Notes: a model not told the origin generated them from the sequence alone. 64,000 nt of DNA from Pseudomonas paralcaligenes (GCF_019655855.1 NZ_BPFX01000006.1:213564-277563), one strand, 5' to 3'. Numbered from the stretch's first letter, positions 6,395 through 15,644 are shown. Numbers and translations are program-made.

Positions 6395-8032
6395 ATGCTC
6401 GCCCCACTCGATTCCGCCCTCTACTACCTCAGTAACTTCCGCACCGCGCTGGCCTGGATCGAGCAGCGCTACGCCGATCTGCTGGACGCTGATGAACAGG
6501 CCTTCCTGACCCAGTTCCAGGCCCTGCCGCAACCCTCCCAGGCGCTGCTGGTGCGCCTGGTCATGCGCAAGGGCCCGCACTTTCGCGCCGGCAAGCTGGC
6601 CTACCCGGAGATCGGCGATATCGCTGTCGCAGCTGGTTCGCTGCTCGAACGGGGCTGGTTGATCGAAGACGCCGAACTGGGGCTGGACGCGCTGTTCGCC
6701 CTGCTGCGCAAGGATGAGCTGCTGGTCACCTTCGCCGAAGCCGCCGCCCTGCGCGGCCTGAAGAAACGGGAGCTGCTGGAGGCACTGCTCAACCTGCATC
6801 CCGAGCCACGCTCATTCAGCCAGTGGAGCCCGGGACTGGACCGCCTGTACAGCCTCACCGTCGGCCCGCTGTGCGATCGCCTGCGCCTGCTGTTCTTCGG
6901 CAACCTGGCCCAGGACTGGTCCGAGTTCGTGCTCGCCGAACTGGGCATCCATCGCTACGAGAGCGTGCCTCTCGACGCCGAATCGCGCGGTTTCCGCAAC
7001 CGCCTGGACGTCGACCGCTACCTGCACCTGCAGCACTGCCGCGACCTGTTCGACGCCGGCCTGCCGGTCGCCGAGGTACTCGCGACGCTGGGCGAATTCG
7101 CCAGCGACAACCCCTACCTGGCCCGGCGCCACGCCAAGCTGCTGTTCCGCCTGGGCCAGCAGCTGGAGCGCGAGGGCGAATGGACCGAGGCGGCCGCCCT
7201 GTACGCCAGCAGCAGCCACGGCGAGGCGCGCCAGCGCCAGGTCCGCGTGCTGGAGAAGCTGGGCAAGTTCCAGGCGGCTCACGACCTCGCCACCCAGGCG
7301 CTGGACGCGCCGCGCAACGACGCCGAGGCCCAGGCGCTGGAGCGCGCCCTGCCCCGCCTGCAGCGGCAGCTCGGCCTGCCAAAGCGCCCTCGCAGAACCA
7401 GGAGCGATGCCGGCGTGATCGAGCTGGAGCTGCCACAACCACAGTTCAGCGTGGAGTGGGCGGTGCAACAGCACCTGCACCGGGACGAAGCGCCCGTGTT
7501 CTATGTGGAGAACACCCTGGTCTGCGGCCTGTTCGGTCTGCTCTGCTGGGAAGCGATCTTCGCCCCGCTGCCCGGCGCTTTCTTCCACCCCTTCCACGCC
7601 GGCCCGGAAGATCTCCACGACGCCGACTTCCGCAACCGGCGCGCCGGCCTGTTCGAGCGCTGCCTGGCGCGCCTCGGCGACGGCAGCCACGGTGATGCGA
7701 TCCGCGCCACCTATGCGGCCAAGCACGGCACGCTGTCGCCCTTCGTACACTGGGCAGTGCTCACGCCGGAGCTGCTGGAGACCGCCCTGCACTGCCTGCC
7801 GCCGGCGCACCTGCGCGCCTGGTTCGAGCGCCTGCTCGGCGACATCCGCGCCAACCGCGCTGGCATGCCGGACCTGATCCAGTTCTGGCCGGCCGAACGG
7901 CGCTACCGGATGATCGAGGTGAAGGGCCCCGGTGACCGCCTGCAGGACAACCAGAAACGCTGGCTGGCCTTCTGCGCCGAGCACGGCATGCCGGTGGACG
8001 TCTGCTACGTGCGCTGGAGCCCGTCCGCGTGA
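6395..8032 (+). CDS. FAN1-type VRR-NUC DNA repair nuclease
   Basis: A 545-residue protein of the bacterial FAN1 type, close in length to the family. FAN1 is a structure-specific 5' flap endonuclease and exonuclease that unhooks interstrand crosslinks. The C-terminal VRR-NUC domain is visible: PDLIQFW, then MIEVKGPGD and the helix RLQDNQKRW, giving the D-(E/V)xK metal-binding set at about residues 493, 508 and 510. The central part is helical repeat-like (TPR region, EWTEAAALYASS). The downstream helicase gene overlaps by 4 bases (GTGA), so both are one operon. A LexA-like box upstream suggests damage induction. Confidence 0.9.
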   Translation: MLAPLDSALYYLSNFRTALAWIEQRYADLLDADEQAFLTQFQALPQPSQALLVRLVMRKGPHFRAGKLAYPEIGDIAVAAGSLLERGWLIEDAELGLDALFALLRKDELLVTFAEAAALRGLKKRELLEALLNLHPEPRSFSQWSPGLDRLYSLTVGPLCDRLRLLFFGNLAQDWSEFVLAELGIHRYESVPLDAESRGFRNRLDVDRYLHLQHCRDLFDAGLPVAEVLATLGEFASDNPYLARRHAKLLFRLGQQLEREGEWTEAAALYASSSHGEARQRQVRVLEKLGKFQAAHDLATQALDAPRNDAEAQALERALPRLQRQLGLPKRPRRTRSDAGVIELELPQPQFSVEWAVQQHLHRDEAPVFYVENTLVCGLFGLLCWEAIFAPLPGAFFHPFHAGPEDLHDADFRNRRAGLFERCLARLGDGSHGDAIRATYAAKHGTLSPFVHWAVLTPELLETALHCLPPAHLRAWFERLLGDIRANRAGMPDLIQFWPAERRYRMIEVKGPGDRLQDNQKRWLAFCAEHGMPVDVCYVRWSPSA

Positions 8033-10314
8033 GTTACGCCGTGGCCGTGCGCGCGTTCTGCGAATTCACCGCCAAGGAGGGCGACCTCGACCTGCGCTTC
8101 ACCCCCGCGCCGACCGCCAGCGAGGGCATGGCCGGCCACACCACGGTGGTCGGCCGACGCGGCCCCGGCTACCTCGCCGAACTGCCGCTGGCCGGCGAGT
8201 ACCCGGGGTTGCTGGTCAGCGGCCGCGCCGACGGCTACGACCCCGGGCAGAACCTGCTGGAAGAGATCAAGACCCATCGCGGCGACGTGGCGCGCATCCC
8301 GCACAACCACCGGGTGCTGCACTGGGCCCAGGTCAAGGTCTACGGCTGGTTATTGTGCGACGCCATGGAGCTGCCGCACATCGACCTGGCGGTGGTCTAC
8401 TTCAACGTCCTCTCGCAGAAGGAAACGGTCTTCCGCGAGCGCTTCGCCGCGCAAGACCTGCGCGCCTTCTTCGAGCTGCAGTGCTCACGCTTCGTCGCCT
8501 GGGCCGAGCAGGAGAGCGCCCACCGCGTGGCGCGCGACGCCAGCCTGGAGACGCTGCGCTTTCCCTACCCGAGCTTCCGCCACGGCCAGCGCCAGCTCGC
8601 CGAAACGGTGTACCGCGCCGCCCGCGACGGCGACTTCCTGCTGGCTCAGGCCACCACCGGCATCGGCAAGACCCTGGCCACCCTGTTCCCGCAGCTCAAG
8701 GCCTTTCCCGGCCAGGGGCTGGACCGGCTGTTCTTCCTCACCGCCAAGACCCCGGGCCGGCGCCTGGCGCTGGACGCCCTCGCCAGCCTGCGTGCCCAGG
8801 AAGCCGACATGCCGCTGCGGGTGCTGGAGCACGTGGCCCGCGACAAGGCCTGCGAATACCCGGATCGGGCCTGCCACGGCGAATCCTGCCCGCTGGCGCG
8901 GGGTTTCTACGACCGCCTGCCGGCCGCCCGCGCCGCCGCCCTGCAGCGCCGCTGGCTGAACCAGGAGGCGGTGCGCGAGATCGCCCTGGCGCACCAGGTC
9001 TGCCCCTACTACCTGTCCCAGGAGCTGTGCCGCTGGAGCGACGTGGTGGTGGGCGACTACAACTACTACTTCGACATGAGCGCCCTGCTGCACGGGCTGA
9101 CCGTGCTCAACGGCTGGAAGGTGACGCTGCTGGTGGACGAGGCGCACAACCTGACCGACCGCGCCCGCGGCATGTACAGCGCGGAGCTGGACCAGGCCGA
9201 GTTCAACGCCATGCGCAAGGTCGCCCCGGCCGGCCTCAAGGGTGTGCTGGAGCGGGTCGGCCGGCACTGGAACCAGTTGCACCGCGACCAGGAAGTGCCC
9301 TACCAGATCTATCCGGCCATCGCCGACCTGTTCATCCTCGCCCTGCAGAAGGCGGTGGGCGCCATCACCGACCACCTCACCGACCAGCCGGAAGGCAACC
9401 AGGCCGCGCTGCTGCGTTTCTACCTCGACGCCCTGCTGTTCTGCCGCCTGGCCGAGGCGTTCGGCCCACACTCGCTGTTCGACATCACCCGTCACGACAC
9501 CCGCGGCGGCCGCAGCCTGTCGACCCTGAGCCTGCGCAACATCGTGCCCGCGCCCTTCCTCGCCGAACGCTTCGCCCATGCCCACAGCGCCACCCTGTTC
9601 TCCGCCACCCTGAGCCCCGGCCGCTACCATGCCGACCTGCTCGGCCTGCCGCGCGACTGGCGCTGGCTGGAGGTGCAGTCGCCGTTCGCCGCCGAGCAGC
9701 TCAGCGTCCGCGCCCTGGCCAACCTGTCCACCCGCTACCAGCACCGGGAGGCCAGCCTGGCGCCCATCGCCACGCTGATGGCCCGCCAGTTCGACGAACT
9801 GCCGGGCAACTACCTCGCTTTCTTCAGCAGCTACGCCTACCTGGAGCAGGCGCTGGCGCGCTTTCGCGCCGAGCGCCCGGACATCCCCGTGTGGGAACAG
9901 TCGCGCAGCATGAACGAGGCCGAGCGCCAGGGTTTTCTCGACCGCTTCACCGAGGGCTCCCGGGGCATCGGCTTCGCCGTGCTCGGCGGCGCCTTCGGCG
10001 AGGGCATCGACCTGCCGGGCAAGCGCCTGATCGGCGCCTTCATTGCCACCCTCGGCCTGCCCCAGGTCAACCCGATCAACGAGGAAGTGAAGGCGCGCAT
10101 GGAGCAGATGTTCGGCAACGGCTACGACTACGCCTACCTGTTCCCCGGCCTGCAGAAGGTGGTGCAGGCCGCCGGGCGGGTGATCCGCACCACGGAGGAC
10201 CAGGGCGTGGTCTACCTGCTCGACGACCGCTTCACCCGTGGCGAAGTACGCCAGCTGCTGCCCGGCTGGTGGCGGGTCGAGCGCAGCCGCTACCAGCCGG
10301 AACCGGTCAGGTAG
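8029..10314 (+). CDS. RecB/Cas4-type nuclease fused to DinG/XPD Fe-S helicase
   Basis: A 761-residue two-part protein. Residues about 65-106 show the Cas4/RecB nuclease motifs: GRADGYD, LEEIKT and the QVKVYG (QxxxY) motif. The rest is a superfamily 2 XPD/DinG helicase: Walker A TGIGKT near residue 210, DEAH near 370, and motif VI QAAGRVIR near 713. Between motifs I and II there are four or more cysteines (CEYPDRAC, CPLARG, QVCPYY, ELC) suited to bind a 4Fe-4S cluster. GTG start overlapping the FAN1 stop. Its job is probably 5'-3' unwinding coupled to nuclease action in repair with FAN1. Confidence 0.85.
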   Translation: MSYAVAVRAFCEFTAKEGDLDLRFTPAPTASEGMAGHTTVVGRRGPGYLAELPLAGEYPGLLVSGRADGYDPGQNLLEEIKTHRGDVARIPHNHRVLHWAQVKVYGWLLCDAMELPHIDLAVVYFNVLSQKETVFRERFAAQDLRAFFELQCSRFVAWAEQESAHRVARDASLETLRFPYPSFRHGQRQLAETVYRAARDGDFLLAQATTGIGKTLATLFPQLKAFPGQGLDRLFFLTAKTPGRRLALDALASLRAQEADMPLRVLEHVARDKACEYPDRACHGESCPLARGFYDRLPAARAAALQRRWLNQEAVREIALAHQVCPYYLSQELCRWSDVVVGDYNYYFDMSALLHGLTVLNGWKVTLLVDEAHNLTDRARGMYSAELDQAEFNAMRKVAPAGLKGVLERVGRHWNQLHRDQEVPYQIYPAIADLFILALQKAVGAITDHLTDQPEGNQAALLRFYLDALLFCRLAEAFGPHSLFDITRHDTRGGRSLSTLSLRNIVPAPFLAERFAHAHSATLFSATLSPGRYHADLLGLPRDWRWLEVQSPFAAEQLSVRALANLSTRYQHREASLAPIATLMARQFDELPGNYLAFFSSYAYLEQALARFRAERPDIPVWEQSRSMNEAERQGFLDRFTEGSRGIGFAVLGGAFGEGIDLPGKRLIGAFIATLGLPQVNPINEEVKARMEQMFGNGYDYAYLFPGLQKVVQAAGRVIRTTEDQGVVYLLDDRFTRGEVRQLLPGWWRVERSRYQPEPVR

Positions 10315-10332
10315 GGTGCGTCGTGCGCACCG
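10311..10332. repeat. 22-bp palindromic repeat, copy 1
   Basis: GTAGGGTGCGTCGTGCGCAC and CG. The inner GGTGCG/CGCACC arms are inverted. The stop codon of the helicase gene lies within it (TAG at 10312). One of ten copies between 10.3 and 30.1 kb. Confidence 0.85.
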
Positions 10333-10383
10333 CGCATCTCTCGGTACGCCCCGGGCGATACACACTTTGCAAAAAGCCGGAAC

Positions 10384-10411
10384 TTGAGGCGCGGCGGAAT
10401 TTCCTTATTCT
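10384..10411 (+). promoter_or_regulatory. Sigma-70 promoter of terC
   Basis: TTGAGG (10384-10389), 16-base spacer, TATTCT (10406-10411). Transcription would start near 10418, leaving a leader of about 83 bases before the terC start codon. Confidence 0.5.
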
Positions 10412-10417
10412 CCGCAG

Positions 10418-10500
10418 CCGTGACGCCGGGCCCCTCTGACGGTCAGCAACCGCCATGTCGGAGTCATAGTTGGTACAACTACGACTTTAAGGAGGGGCTC
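10418..10500 (+). promoter_or_regulatory. terC leader with possible ribosome-site sequestration
   Basis: The leader contains GCCCCTC at about 10430-10437, exactly complementary to GAGGGGC in the ribosome site (AAGGAGGGGCTC) next to the ATG. A competing small hairpin (AGTTG-GTA-CAACT, near 10468-10480) lies between. This is the arrangement of a translational switch. terC/alx-type genes elsewhere are controlled by manganese riboswitches, but I cannot see the yybP-ykoY consensus here. Confidence 0.4.
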
Positions 10501-11520
10501 ATGAGCACCCTGCATGCGTTTCTGTTCGCCGACCTGCTCGGCACCGCCACCTGGCTGTGGCTTTCCTTCTTCGCCCTGGTGATCGCCCTGCTGGCCTTCG
10601 ACCTCGGCGTCCTCCACCGCGACAACCACGAGATCGGCGTCAAGGAGAGCCTGCTGCTGTCCGGCGGCTACATCTCCATGGGCCTGCTGTTCGCCGTCTG
10701 GGTGTATTTCCAGAAAGGCGGCGACTCGAGCATGGACTACCTGACCGGTTTCCTGATCGAGAAGTCGCTGTCGATGGACAACGTGTTCGTCATGGCGCTG
10801 ATCTTCAGCTTCCTCGCCATACCCCGCCAGTACCAGCACAAGGTGCTGTTCTGGGGCATCCTCGGGGTGATCGTGCTGCGCGCCCTGATGATCGGCCTGG
10901 GTGCCGCGCTGATCCACGAGTTCAGCTGGATCCTCTACGTGTTCGGCGTGTTCCTGGTGCTGACCGGCGTGAAGATGCTGTTCTCCAAGGTGGACGACGA
11001 GCCGGACCTGGCCAACAACCGCTTCATCCGCTGGATACGCGGCCACCTGCGGGTGACCGAGCGCCTTCACGAGCAGCGCTTCTTCGTGCGCCAGCCGGAC
11101 GCCAGCGGCCGCGACGTGCTGTGGGTGACGCCACTGTTCCTCGCCCTGATCCTGATCGAGTGCGCCGACCTGGTGTTCGCCGTGGACAGCGTGCCGGCGA
11201 TCTTCGCCATCACCCAGGACCCGTTCATCGTCTACACCTCGAACATCTTCGCCATCCTCGGCCTGCGCGCCCTGTACTTCGCCCTGGCGGCGATGATCCA
11301 TCGCTTCGCCTACCTCAAGTACGCCCTGGCCCTGGTGCTGGTATTCATCGGCGGCAAGATCTTCCTGGTCAATGTCATCGGCAAGGTGCCGGCCGCCCTG
11401 TCGCTGAGCGTGACCCTCGGCCTGCTGGCCGGCGGCGTGCTGCTGTCGCTGTGGAAGACCCGCAACCAGCCGCCCCACGCGCTCGAACCCGACTCGGAGA
11501 ACCGTCCCGGCGGGACATGA
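10501..11520 (+). CDS. TerC/Alx-family membrane transporter
   Basis: A 339-residue polytopic membrane protein of the TerC family, members of which export manganese or act in tellurium resistance. About nine hydrophobic segments are visible. Hallmarks are the acidic intramembrane motifs FDLGVLHRD near the start, SLSMDNVFV in the first third and ECADLVFAVDSVPA in the second half, with conserved Asp and Glu. The start ATG at 10501 is chosen over an upstream in-frame codon because of the strong AAGGAGG site. The gene ends exactly where the convergent sirtuin gene ends. Confidence 0.9.
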   Translation: MSTLHAFLFADLLGTATWLWLSFFALVIALLAFDLGVLHRDNHEIGVKESLLLSGGYISMGLLFAVWVYFQKGGDSSMDYLTGFLIEKSLSMDNVFVMALIFSFLAIPRQYQHKVLFWGILGVIVLRALMIGLGAALIHEFSWILYVFGVFLVLTGVKMLFSKVDDEPDLANNRFIRWIRGHLRVTERLHEQRFFVRQPDASGRDVLWVTPLFLALILIECADLVFAVDSVPAIFAITQDPFIVYTSNIFAILGLRALYFALAAMIHRFAYLKYALALVLVFIGGKIFLVNVIGKVPAALSLSVTLGLLAGGVLLSLWKTRNQPPHALEPDSENRPGGT

Positions 11521-12276
11521 TCAGGCGCCGAATGCGGCCTCCAACAGCCGTGGCAGGACCTCGCCGGCAGCACCCTGCAAACTGTGCTCGCGGGGCCCGC
11601 CGACCGCCACCGGCTGCGGGTTGATGTGCACCACGGTGGCCTCGTTCCGCGACGCGATCTGCGGCACCTGAGCCGCGGGGTAGACCAGGCCCGAGGTGCC
11701 GACCGACAGCAGCAGGTCGCACTCGGCCGCCGCCTCGAAGGCTTGCGCCAATGCCGCCTCCGGCAGCGCCTCGCCGAACCAGACCACGCCGGGCCGAACT
11801 CGTCCGCCGCAATGCTCGCAGCATGGCGGCGGCAGGCGTCTACCCTCCTCCGGCTCATCCAGTTCGGCGGCCAGCCCGGCATGCGGCTGGCCACAGTCGA
11901 AGCAGCGCGGCGCATGCAGGCTGCCATGCAGGTGGATCACGTCCCTGCTGCCGGCGCGCTCGTGCAGGTCGTCGACGTTCTGCGTCACCAGGGTCAAACG
12001 CGGCACTCTGGCCGCCAGCTCGGCGATGGCCCGGTGGGCGGCATTGGGCACCGCTCGCAGCACCCGCTGGCGGCGCCACTCGTACCAGCCCCAGACCAGC
12101 GCCGGATCGGCCTCGAAGGCCTCGGGCGTGGCCAGCCGCGCCGGATCGAAACGCGCCCACAGCCCGGTCAGGGCGTCACGAAAGGTCGGGATACCGCTCT
12201 CGGCGGAAACGCCGGCGCCGGTGAACACCAGCAGATGGCGGGACTGACGCAGGGCTTCGAGGATGACGGGAGACAT
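11521..12276 (-). CDS. cobB: Sir2-family NAD-dependent protein deacylase
   Basis: A 251-residue sirtuin. Visible motifs are the NAD-binding GAGVSAESGIPTFR, the catalytic TQNVDDLHERAG and LHGSL (catalytic His), a four-cysteine zinc site (CFDCGQ and CCEHCGG) and the downstream GTSGLVYPAAQ. It removes acetyl or longer acyl groups from lysines using NAD+. The start at 12276 (MSPVILEALRQ) gives the usual length; a longer N-terminus to 12336 is possible but lacks family resemblance. Stop codons of this gene and terC abut (TGA|TCA) with no spacer. Confidence 0.9.
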   Translation of the reverse strand: MSPVILEALRQSRHLLVFTGAGVSAESGIPTFRDALTGLWARFDPARLATPEAFEADPALVWGWYEWRRQRVLRAVPNAAHRAIAELAARVPRLTLVTQNVDDLHERAGSRDVIHLHGSLHAPRCFDCGQPHAGLAAELDEPEEGRRLPPPCCEHCGGRVRPGVVWFGEALPEAALAQAFEAAAECDLLLSVGTSGLVYPAAQVPQIASRNEATVVHINPQPVAVGGPREHSLQGAAGEVLPRLLEAAFGA

Positions 12277-12402
12277 GGCACGCTCGCGGGATCGGGGCAG
12301 GCCTTCATTCTCACCGAGCATGGTGGTGGTCGCCACTCATCCGCGGGGAGGAACGTCCTGGCCGGCGGGCCAGTCGCAAGTCCATCCCCAAGGAGAACCA
12401 TC

Positions 12403-12729
12403 ATGCACAACGTCCACGGTTACGAGCGCACCCTCTCCATCGGCCTGGGGCTGGCCGGCCTCGTCTATGGCCTGCACCGCGCTGACGCCTGCGGTTTCGG
12501 CCTGGCCGCGCTGGGCGGCCTGGGCCTGCTGCGCGGCCTCACCGGCCATTGCGCGGTGAAGGGCTACCTGCACGATCCGCAGCAGGAGCTGCACTACCTC
12601 AAGGCCGAGATGCTGCGCCTGCGCGAGGCCATCGCACGGCTCGGCCCGCAGAACCCGGAGGAAGAACCGCCGCTGGGCGCCGACACCATGGTCCACGGGT
12701 TCGACCGCTCGCTGCTGAACCCACGCTAG
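12403..12729 (+). CDS. DUF2892-type small membrane protein
   Basis: A 108-residue protein with a glycine-rich hydrophobic core (SIGLGLAGLVYGLHRADACG, GLAALGGLGLLRGLTGHCAV), typical of DUF2892/YgaP-like membrane proteins, followed by a charged helix (LHYLKAEMLRLREAIARL). AAGGAG precedes the ATG. Convergent with the downstream kinase gene, 7 bases apart. Precise role unknown. Confidence 0.75.
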   Translation: MHNVHGYERTLSIGLGLAGLVYGLHRADACGFGLAALGGLGLLRGLTGHCAVKGYLHDPQQELHYLKAEMLRLREAIARLGPQNPEEEPPLGADTMVHGFDRSLLNPR

Positions 12730-12736
12730 AGAGAAA

Positions 12737-14383
12737 TCAACCGAACACCTGACTGAGCACCGCACGCAGCTTGCCCGGCTTGAGCGGTTTGTTCAGCAGG
12801 GGGATCGCCTTGCGCTGGGCCGCGCTCTGGCATTGCTCGCTGCGGTCGGCGGTGATCATCACCACCGGCAGCTGGGGATCGAAGCGCGCGCGCAGCGCCT
12901 CGACCACCTCGCAGCCGATCACGCCGTTGTCCAGGTGGTAGTCGATCAGCAGCACGTCGGGCGCCCTGCCGTCGAGCACCGTCAGCGCCTGGTTCAGGTC
13001 GCGGGCGGTGAGCACTTCGCAGCCCCATTGGCCGAGCAGCGCGGCCATGCTGTCGAGGATGCTCTGCTCGTTGTCGACCACCAGCAGGCGATGGCCCGGC
13101 AGCGGATCGCCGAGCTGCACCTGGGGCGCCTTCGCCACCGCGCGGCGCGGCATCGGTGCCAGCGGCAGTTCGAAGGCGAAGCAGGAGCCCCGGCCCACCC
13201 GCGAACGCACCTGCACCGGGCTATCCAGCAGCTGGGCGACGCGCTCGACGATGGCGAGGCCCAGGCCGACGCCGCGCCCTGGCTCAAGCTGGCTGAACTC
13301 CTGGAAAATCGCCTCCAGCTGCTCCTCGGGAATGCCCCGGCCGCTGTCCCACACCTCGATGCGCACGCGCTCGCCGCGCCGGCGCGCGGCCAGCAGCACG
13401 CCGCCCTGGCCGGTGTAGCGGCAGGCGTTGCTGAGCAGGTTGCGCAGGATGCGGCTGGCCAGGTGCAGGTCGGTGCGAACCGCCAGTTTCGGCAGGCGCG
13501 TGCGCAACCGCAGGCCGGCGGCCTCGGCCACCGGCTGGAACTCCGATGCCAGCGGCGCGAAGAGGTCGGCCAGGTCGTGGTCGGCCGGATCGGCCCGCAC
13601 AGCGGCCTGGTCCAGGCGGGAAATGTCGAGCAGATCGCCGAGCAGTTCCTCGGCGCCGTCCAGCGCCTGCTGGGTGCGCTCCACCAGTTGCCGCTCGGCG
13701 CTCGGCAGCGCGCGCTCGGCCAGGGTGGCGATCAGCAGCCGGGCGGCGTTCAGCGGCTGCAGCAGGTCGTGGCTGGCGGCGGCGAGGAAGCGATCCTTGG
13801 AATGGTTGGCCTCCTGCGCCGCGTCGCGCGCCTCGCGCAGTTCCTCGGTGCGCGCGGCGACCCGCAGCTCCAGTTCGTCGTTGAGCTGCTGCAGGCGCAG
13901 CTGGGCCAGCTTGCGCTCGGTGATGTCGGCGACGAAGCCCTCGAACACGCCGGGTTCGTCCGGCTTGAGCAGCAGGTTCATGATCACCGTGATGCGGCTG
14001 CCGTCGCGCCGGCGCAGCTCGGTCTCGTAGCCGTACAGGCCGCCGCGCGCCTGCAGGGCGTCGCGGATCGAAAACAGCTCCTCGGCGCCGCCGACGAACA
14101 GTTCGCGCGCCAGGTCCGACAGCGACCACAGCACCTCGCGCGGTTCGGCGTAGCCGAGCATCCGCGCCAGCGCCGGGTTGGCCGCCATTAGGCCCTGGGT
14201 CAGGCTGGCGCGGAACACGCCGTGCACCGCGTTCTCGAACAGCCACTTGTAGCGGTTGCGCTCGGCCTCCAGCTCCTCAAGGCGCGCCATCAGCTCGGGA
14301 TAGTGACTCTTGCGCTGCGACTGGCTGCCCAGGCCGAGCAGCCCGGCGAGGGCCTTCTGCGGGTCCTCAGAGGGCCTCGCCAT
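12737..14383 (-). CDS. ercS: Hybrid sensor histidine kinase, ErcS-like
   Basis: A 548-residue cytosolic hybrid kinase with a short coiled N-terminus, PAS domain (about 45-160), HisKA with ASHDLLQPLNAA (His near residue 200), HATPase with NACRYT and DSGRGIPEE, and a C-terminal receiver with LLIDYHLDNG (Asp near 480) and the conserved Lys LLNKPLKPGK. No membrane segments. It sits directly behind ercA and overlaps it by 17 bases, as ErcS does in P. aeruginosa, where it takes part in control of ethanol oxidation. ATG 14383 is preferred to 14398 because of GAGG. Confidence 0.85.
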   Translation of the reverse strand: MARPSEDPQKALAGLLGLGSQSQRKSHYPELMARLEELEAERNRYKWLFENAVHGVFRASLTQGLMAANPALARMLGYAEPREVLWSLSDLARELFVGGAEELFSIRDALQARGGLYGYETELRRRDGSRITVIMNLLLKPDEPGVFEGFVADITERKLAQLRLQQLNDELELRVAARTEELREARDAAQEANHSKDRFLAAASHDLLQPLNAARLLIATLAERALPSAERQLVERTQQALDGAEELLGDLLDISRLDQAAVRADPADHDLADLFAPLASEFQPVAEAAGLRLRTRLPKLAVRTDLHLASRILRNLLSNACRYTGQGGVLLAARRRGERVRIEVWDSGRGIPEEQLEAIFQEFSQLEPGRGVGLGLAIVERVAQLLDSPVQVRSRVGRGSCFAFELPLAPMPRRAVAKAPQVQLGDPLPGHRLLVVDNEQSILDSMAALLGQWGCEVLTARDLNQALTVLDGRAPDVLLIDYHLDNGVIGCEVVEALRARFDPQLPVVMITADRSEQCQSAAQRKAIPLLNKPLKPGKLRAVLSQVFG

Positions 14384-15530
14384 AGACGACCTCGACATCG
14401 CGCTGGCTGGACTGGCGCGGGTTGGTCAGGATGCACGGGTCATGCATCGCGTGGCGCGAGAGGAACGGGATGTCGCTGCTGCCGACGCCGTGGCGCGCCA
14501 GGGTCTCGTGGAAACCCACCGCGCTCTTGAAGGCGATCAGGTGCTCCACCAGCCGCGCGCGGATCTGCGGATGGGTCAGGCCACGGCAGTCCAGCCCGAG
14601 GGTCTCGGCGATCACCTTGAAGCGCTCCGGCGTGGCGTCGTAGTTGAAGGCCACAACGTGCTCCACCAGCGCGGCGTTGCACAGCCCGTGGGGCAGGTCG
14701 AGGAAGCCGCCGAGGCTGTGGCTCATGGCGTGCACCGCGCCGAGGATGGCGTTGGAGAAGGCCAGACCGGCCTGCATGCTGCCGAGCATGATCTTCTCGC
14801 GCAGGGCGATGTCGGCGGGGTTGGCGATCATGTCCACCAGGTTGCCGCCGATCAGGCGCATGGCCTCCAGCGCGTGGCTGTCGGTGAGCGGGCCGTGGCC
14901 GGTGGAGACGAACGCCTCGATGGCGTGCACCAGGGCGTCGATGCCGGTGCAGGCGGAGAGGAAGGGGTCCATGCTCAGGGTGGTTTCCGGGTCGATCAGC
15001 GACACGTCCGGCACCACCGCCTTGCTGACGATGGAGAACTTCATCCGCTCGGTCTGGTTGGAGATGATCACGAACTGCGAGACGTCCGCCGAGGTGCCGG
15101 CGGTGGTCGGGATCAGGATCAGCGGCGGGCTCGGCACGCGCACCGTGTCCACTCCCTCGAACTCGAGGATGTGGCGGCCGTGGGCGGCGACGATGCCGAT
15201 GGCCTTGGCGCAGTCCATCGGGCTGCCGCCACCGACCGCGACGATCACGTTGCAGCCCTCGCTGCGGTAGCGCTCGGCGCCGGCCATCACCTCTTCCATG
15301 CGCGGGTTCGGCGACACCTCGGTGTACAGGCTCCAGGCCAGGCCCTGGGCCTGCAGGCTGGCCTCCACGTCGGCCACCCAGCCGGCGGCCATGACGCCGG
15401 GGTCGGAGACCAGCAGCACCTTGCTGGCGCCGAAGTTGGCGGCGACGTTGCCGACGTTGTGCCGGCAGCCGGCGCCGAAGATGATCTCGGGCGAGACGAA
15501 CTTGCGCAGCGGGCTCAGTACCTGGCTCAT
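14367..15530 (-). CDS. ercA: Iron-containing alcohol dehydrogenase, ErcA-like
   Basis: A 387-residue group III (iron-type) alcohol dehydrogenase. Visible motifs are the NAD-binding GGGSPMDCAK, and the metal region with DALVHAIEAFVS, MSHSLGG and LPHGLCNAAL, which supply the Asp and His ligands. In P. aeruginosa ErcA is needed for regulated ethanol oxidation rather than for bulk catalysis and is thought to work with ErcS. Same operon as the downstream kinase (overlap). It ends the pqq-associated cluster on the left. Confidence 0.88.
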   Translation of the reverse strand: MSQVLSPLRKFVSPEIIFGAGCRHNVGNVAANFGASKVLLVSDPGVMAAGWVADVEASLQAQGLAWSLYTEVSPNPRMEEVMAGAERYRSEGCNVIVAVGGGSPMDCAKAIGIVAAHGRHILEFEGVDTVRVPSPPLILIPTTAGTSADVSQFVIISNQTERMKFSIVSKAVVPDVSLIDPETTLSMDPFLSACTGIDALVHAIEAFVSTGHGPLTDSHALEAMRLIGGNLVDMIANPADIALREKIMLGSMQAGLAFSNAILGAVHAMSHSLGGFLDLPHGLCNAALVEHVVAFNYDATPERFKVIAETLGLDCRGLTHPQIRARLVEHLIAFKSAVGFHETLARHGVGSSDIPFLSRHAMHDPCILTNPRQSSQRDVEVVYGEAL

Positions 15531-15644
15531 GCCACAGCCTTTTTCTTGTTCTGGTGATGTGTCCGCAGCAGCCTACTGCAATCGTCGGGCTTTGCAATCG
15601 GACCTTCTGCCTAGAGCGGCCCGGCGCCATGGTCGATCGCCCGG

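Noticed and set aside
10418..10500. Classical yybP-ykoY manganese riboswitch
   Set aside because: I could not find the conserved core of that RNA class; only complementarity to the ribosome site supports a switch.
14367..15530. ErcA as the main ethanol-oxidising enzyme
   Set aside because: The locus has a dedicated periplasmic PQQ dehydrogenase, and in P. aeruginosa ErcA is tied to regulation together with ErcS.
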